Shown here in pieces: positions 60,163 to 64,000 of a stretch of 64,000 nucleotides of DNA; the stretch's first letter is position 1; every line of letters starts with the position of its first letter. Below the pieces are notes generated by a model, which had not been told where the DNA came from, searched no databases, and saw only the letters and a program-made list of their open reading frames with translations. The DNA is taken from contig NZ_CP006569.1 of assembly GCF_000517425.1 (NCBI RefSeq), positions 4,206,760 through 4,270,759 on the forward strand, given 5' to 3'. Made by a program: the position numbers and the translations under genes. This stretch comes from Sodalis praecaptivus. GTDB lineage: Bacteria > Pseudomonadota > Gammaproteobacteria > Enterobacterales > Enterobacteriaceae.

Positions 60163-61924
60163 ACACGACCGCGAACCGCTATTGGGGCGGGAAACCCAGC
60201 TGGCAGCGCTGCGCGCGCGCGATCGGGTGCCGGTCCTGATCGTGGGCGGCGGCATCAACGGCATCAGCACCTTCCGTGAATTGGCGCTACAGGGCATCCC
60301 CGCCATTATCGTCGAGCAAGGCGATTGGTGTCAGGCGGCCAGCGGCGCGCTGTCGCGCATGATTCACGGCGGTTTGCGCTATTTGGAGACCGGCGAATTC
60401 GGTTTGGTGAAAGAATCCGTTACCGAACGCGACCGGTTACTGCTCAACGCCCCGCACTATGTCGCGCCGCTGCGCACGACGGTACCCATTGACAGTTGGG
60501 GCGGTGGTCTCGTTAACGCCGGTAAGCGCTTTCTGCGTCTTGGCGAAAAACCCGCCCGGCGCGGCGCGCTGATCATTAAAACCGGCTTGACGCTTTACGA
60601 CCTCTATACCCGTCAGAGCGGCACGATGCCGCGTCATCAACTCAACGGCCTTGGCGCCACCCGCCGGCGCTGGCCGGGATTCGCCCCCTGGATCCGCTGT
60701 AGCGCCACCTACTACGACGCCTGGATCACCGCGCCGGAGCGTCTGGGTGTTGAACTGTTGGAAGATTCACGGCGCGCGAATCCACAGGCGCTGGCGCTGA
60801 ATTATCTCAGCGTGGAAGGCACCGACGGCGTGCAGCTGACCCTGCGCGACGCCCTCAGCCAGGAAACCTTTACGCTGCGACCCCATATCGTGGTCAATGC
60901 CACCGGCGCCTGGGTCGACGCGCTTAATGGCATGCTGGCGCCGGAGCGGGCGGGTCAGAAAATGATTGGCGGCACCAAGGGATCTCATCTTATCGTGCGC
61001 AGCCCCGAACTGTTGCGCATGCTGGGGGATGAGATGGTGTATTACGAAAACCACGAGGGACGGGTATGCATTATGTTCCCCTGGTTTGGCAATGTGCTGG
61101 TCGGCTCAACCGATATCCGCATTGATGACCCCGATGAGGCGGTCTGCGATGAAGCGGAAAAACGCTATATCTTGGAATCCCTGAACTTTGTATTCCCCTC
61201 GCTGCGCGTGGGCGAAGACGATGTGCTTTATACCTTCAGCGGGGTGCGGCCCCTGCCCGCCAGCGATGCCGCGTTAAACGGCCGCATCTCGCGTAACCAC
61301 TCTCTGGCGCTGCTGCCGCCGGTCAACGGACGGGAGTTCGCCACGCTATGTCTTATCGGCGGCAAATGGACCACGTTCCGCGCTTTTGGGGAACAGGCGG
61401 CCGACCGGGTGCTGCATCTGTTGGGGGAAAAGCGCCAGGTCGGCACGCAACACCTGGCCATCGGCGGCGGTCGCGATTACCCTGCCGCCGAGCAGTACGC
61501 CACCTGGCTACGGCAACTCACCGTGCAAAGCGGCCTGCCGTCGACGCGCGTGGCGCAGCTCGCGGCTCGCTACGGCACGCGGGCGGAGGCGATTATCGCC
61601 GCCATCGGCCGCCGGCCCGACCGGCCGCTGCGCCATCATGCGGACTACAGTGAAAACGAAATCGCTTATCTTATCCATCACGAGCAGGCGGTCATGCCGG
61701 AAGATGTGCTGGTACGCCGTACGCGTATCGCCATCAGCGGCGAAGCTACCCTGGCGCGGGTGACCGAGCTGGCAACGCTGATGGCGCGCGAACTCGGCTG
61801 GTCCGACGATCTGCTGGCGCAAAACATCGCTTTGACCTGCTCCCGTCTGGCCAGCCGGCATGGACTGGCCAATCTTACTTCAACCGCTGATACCGAGGAA
61901 ACCCGCTATGCCGACCACCCCTAA
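60155..61924 (+). CDS. GlpD/EryB-like FAD-dependent polyol-phosphate dehydrogenase
   Basis: This 589-residue flavoprotein of the glycerol-3-phosphate dehydrogenase family has the FAD motif VLIVGGGINGIST (about 28-40), CQAASGALSRMIHGGLRYLE and GGKWTTFRAFGEQAAD. A C-terminal DAO_C-type domain follows. It probably oxidises a phosphorylated polyol to a ketose phosphate at the membrane and passes electrons to quinone. Brucella EryB is the nearest functional model. AGGAGG five nt before this ATG sets the start, which overlaps the regulator stop by 8 nt. Confidence 0.82.
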   Translation: MAEHDREPLLGRETQLAALRARDRVPVLIVGGGINGISTFRELALQGIPAIIVEQGDWCQAASGALSRMIHGGLRYLETGEFGLVKESVTERDRLLLNAPHYVAPLRTTVPIDSWGGGLVNAGKRFLRLGEKPARRGALIIKTGLTLYDLYTRQSGTMPRHQLNGLGATRRRWPGFAPWIRCSATYYDAWITAPERLGVELLEDSRRANPQALALNYLSVEGTDGVQLTLRDALSQETFTLRPHIVVNATGAWVDALNGMLAPERAGQKMIGGTKGSHLIVRSPELLRMLGDEMVYYENHEGRVCIMFPWFGNVLVGSTDIRIDDPDEAVCDEAEKRYILESLNFVFPSLRVGEDDVLYTFSGVRPLPASDAALNGRISRNHSLALLPPVNGREFATLCLIGGKWTTFRAFGEQAADRVLHLLGEKRQVGTQHLAIGGGRDYPAAEQYATWLRQLTVQSGLPSTRVAQLAARYGTRAEAIIAAIGRRPDRPLRHHADYSENEIAYLIHHEQAVMPEDVLVRRTRIAISGEATLARVTELATLMARELGWSDDLLAQNIALTCSRLASRHGLANLTSTADTEETRYADHP

Positions 61925-62747
61925 AGTGAGACTCCATCGGCTGTTTAATCATGACAAATGCCTGGACGTCGCCATCGACCATGGTATTGCCAACGAGCCG
62001 GATTTTCTCGTCGGACTGGAGGATATCCGCGGCGTAATGAAGAGTCTCATCGCGGCCGGACCCGATGCGATCCAGGTGAATTTTGGTCAGGCCGATTTGC
62101 TACAGCAAACGCCGGGACCGAAGCCGGCGCTGGTAATGCGTGCCGACGTCGGCAATGCCTACAACGCCACCCGCCATCGGGAAATGTGGGCGGTATTGCA
62201 TAACCCCGAGGCGCCGATCCTGGCGGCGCTGCAAATGGACGCCGCGGCGGTCGTGGTCAATCTTTACCAGATCCCCGACGAGCCGGGCATTTTCCGCCAG
62301 TGTATCGAGAATATCAGCCGCCTGCGCCATGCGTGCGACCGCTATGGCATGCCGTTGATGATTGAGCCGCTGGTCATGGCGCCCGCCGGCCAAGGCGCGG
62401 CCTATGGCTCGTTGGGGGATGTCGGGCAGATCGTTCCGCTGGTGCGGCTGGCACGTGAGCTCGGCGCCGATATCATCAAAGCCGATCCCACCGATGAGGT
62501 CGACGAGTTTTATCGCGTGGTGGAGGCGGCACGCTGTCCGACGCTGGTCCGCGGCGGCGGCAAAGGCGAGCTGGCGGACGTGTTGGTCAAAACCGCGGCG
62601 CTGATGGCACAGGGCGCCGCCGGCATGGTGTACGGGCGCAACGTCTATCAACATGCCAATCCTTCACGCGTCGTCAGGGCGTTGATGGCCATTATTCATC
62701 AGGGCGCCAGCGGGCAGCAGGCGCTGGCGATTTATCAGCAGGACTGA
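61908..62747 (+). CDS. DhnA/LsrF-type class I aldolase
   Basis: This 279-residue TIM-barrel aldolase has the likely Schiff-base lysine K191 (LGADIIKADPTDEV) and a phosphate-binding TLVRGGGKGE loop. It could cleave the ketose phosphate made by the dehydrogenase to dihydroxyacetone phosphate plus an aldehyde. A thiolase-like activity as in LsrF is also possible. GAGGAA sits before this ATG. It overlaps the dehydrogenase gene by 17 nt. Confidence 0.85.
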   Translation: MPTTPKVRLHRLFNHDKCLDVAIDHGIANEPDFLVGLEDIRGVMKSLIAAGPDAIQVNFGQADLLQQTPGPKPALVMRADVGNAYNATRHREMWAVLHNPEAPILAALQMDAAAVVVNLYQIPDEPGIFRQCIENISRLRHACDRYGMPLMIEPLVMAPAGQGAAYGSLGDVGQIVPLVRLARELGADIIKADPTDEVDEFYRVVEAARCPTLVRGGGKGELADVLVKTAALMAQGAAGMVYGRNVYQHANPSRVVRALMAIIHQGASGQQALAIYQQD

Positions 62748-62802
62748 CCTGCGACGGCGCCTGTGCAGTACGCCGCATCCTCCCCGTGTTGCGGAGAAAA
62801 AA

Positions 62803-64000
62803 ATGAGCCAATGTTTGCTGGGTATCGATGCCGGAAATACCATGATCAAAGCGGTATTGTTCAGTCTGGAGGGTCATGTGTTGTCGGTGGCCGGTCGCGC
62901 CGGCGCCACCCATCAGCCCCGGCCGGGCTACGCCGAACGGCCGATCGAAGACATATGGCGGGACGTGACGGGCGCCATCCATGACTGCCTGCGCCAGGCC
63001 GGCGACGCCGGCCACCGGGTCATCGCCGTGGGCGCCGCGGGGCACGGCAACGGCCTGTACGCGCTCGACCGCCGGCAGCAGCCCGTCATCGGTATTCAAT
63101 CCATCGACAGCCGCGCGGATGCCCTGGTACGCGAATTTGAGCGTCAGGGGAAGCGCGCAGCTATTTATCAACGCTCATTACAAACCCCCTGGGCCGCCGC
63201 CACGCCGGTACTGTTGAGCTGGCTGAAGCGCCATGACGCCGCGCTTTACCGCCGCATTGGCCACGTGCTGTGCGCCAAGGATGTTATCAGCCATTTCCTG
63301 TGCGGATCGCTCAGCGGCGATTACTCCGATGCCGCCGGCGCCGGTCTGATTGACTATCGCCGGCGCGACTACGACCGCGAGCTCATGGCGCTGTATGAGG
63401 TGCCCGACGCGCTGGCGCTGCTGCCGCCGCTGCGCGAATCCTGCGAGGTCGCGGGACTCGTCAGCGAGCGCGCCGCCCGTTTGACCGGCCTGACCGCCGG
63501 CATCCCGGTCGTAGCCGGCATCTTCGACGTGGTGGCCAGCGCCATCGGCTCGGGCGTGGTCGCCAGCGGCGATGCGTCTATTGTCGCCGGCACGTGGAGT
63601 ATCAACCAGGTGGTGGTGGACAGGCCGGATTATCTACGGCCGGTATTTATGAATTCCATCATCGAAAAAGATCGCTACATGGCGATCGAAGCCAGCGCCA
63701 CTTCCGCCGCCAATCTCGACTGGTTCGTGCGCGAATTCGCCGACGGCCGCGGCGGGCAGGGCGCGGCGCGCAGCAGCGAAGAGGTGGCGTCGGTGCTGCC
63801 CGATGACCGTTTGCCGCTCTATCATCCCTATTTGTACTCGGGCCGCAAGGCAGGCCCCGCCAAAGCCGGCTTTTACGGCTTGGGCGGCTGGCATACCCGG
63901 GCCGATATGTTGTATGCGCTATTTGAGGGCGTGACCTTCGCCCATCGCGCCCATATCGACCGCCTGCGGGCGGCCGGCATCGCGTTCACCCACGCGACGC
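62803..64000 (+). CDS. FGGY-family carbohydrate kinase, 3' end outside window
   Basis: The first 399 residues are present; family members have about 500. The ATP/sugar fold starts LLGIDAGNTMIKAVLFSLEGH, with later blocks VVAGIFDVVASAIGSG and EASATSAANLDWFV. By recall it is closest to L-xylulose kinase LyxK and erythritol-kinase-type proteins. It would phosphorylate the imported substrate before oxidation. GGAGA lies before the ATG. It is the last gene visible in the operon, and the frame is open at the window end. Confidence 0.9.
   Translation, partial: MSQCLLGIDAGNTMIKAVLFSLEGHVLSVAGRAGATHQPRPGYAERPIEDIWRDVTGAIHDCLRQAGDAGHRVIAVGAAGHGNGLYALDRRQQPVIGIQSIDSRADALVREFERQGKRAAIYQRSLQTPWAAATPVLLSWLKRHDAALYRRIGHVLCAKDVISHFLCGSLSGDYSDAAGAGLIDYRRRDYDRELMALYEVPDALALLPPLRESCEVAGLVSERAARLTGLTAGIPVVAGIFDVVASAIGSGVVASGDASIVAGTWSINQVVVDRPDYLRPVFMNSIIEKDRYMAIEASATSAANLDWFVREFADGRGGQGAARSSEEVASVLPDDRLPLYHPYLYSGRKAGPAKAGFYGLGGWHTRADMLYALFEGVTFAHRAHIDRLRAAGIAFTHAT

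Overview
The window looks like the chromosome of a gammaproteobacterium of the order Enterobacterales. The first 23.4 kb carries near-identical enteric proteins in an enteric order: gltBD, sspAB, rplM-rpsI, zapE, zapG, degQ-degS, murA-ibaG, mlaFEDCB, yrbG-kdsD-kdsC-lptCAB-rpoN-hpf-ptsN-rapZ-npr. The GC-rich coding sequence, the PagC/Ail-like, YadA-like and leucine-rich-repeat proteins, and the simple-sequence arrays suggest an insect-associated relative such as Sodalis. That genus assignment is inference from memory, not from a search. Almost all reading frames are intact, which argues against a heavily degraded symbiont. I saw no rRNA, tRNA, intact insertion sequence, prophage or CRISPR array.

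Layout. 1-23.4 kb is the conserved housekeeping core: nitrogen assimilation, ribosomal proteins, envelope proteases, lipid-asymmetry transport, LPS export, sigma-54 and the nitrogen phosphotransferase system. 23.4-33.2 kb is accessory and patchy: a perfect hexanucleotide array, a PagC/Ail-like outer-membrane protein, a 9-nt array, an Old Yellow Enzyme/HxlR pair, an MFS transporter fragment, aldA, a second 9-nt array, two DUF2382 stress-type proteins and the lipoprotein gene yaiW. 33.4-45.1 kb holds yhbP, a 1229-residue unrecognised effector-like protein, a 31-nt satellite-like array upstream of it, a two-helix membrane protein, an LRR protein, an orphan ZevA-like protein and a trimeric autotransporter. 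45.1-50.1 kb holds a zinc ABC importer operon with a near-consensus Zur box and an extra FtsI-type transpeptidase, followed by a 44-nt repeat. 50.5-54.9 kb has a DHA2 exporter, a MASE1-PAS protein lacking an output domain, and a membrane protein ending in a papain-like (H...NC) domain. 55.5-64.0 kb is a catabolic operon: sugar-type ABC importer, SorC regulator, GlpD-like dehydrogenase, DhnA-type aldolase and FGGY kinase. It is preceded by a sigma-70-like promoter and a double operator.

How the genes work together. MlaFEDCB and LptABC with KdsC/KdsD build and maintain the outer membrane. RpoN, Hpf, PtsN, RapZ and Npr form the usual sigma-54/PTS-Ntr block. The last operon is best read as import, phosphorylation, FAD-linked oxidation and aldol cleavage of an unidentified polyol. 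It resembles a hybrid of the erythritol and lsr operons.
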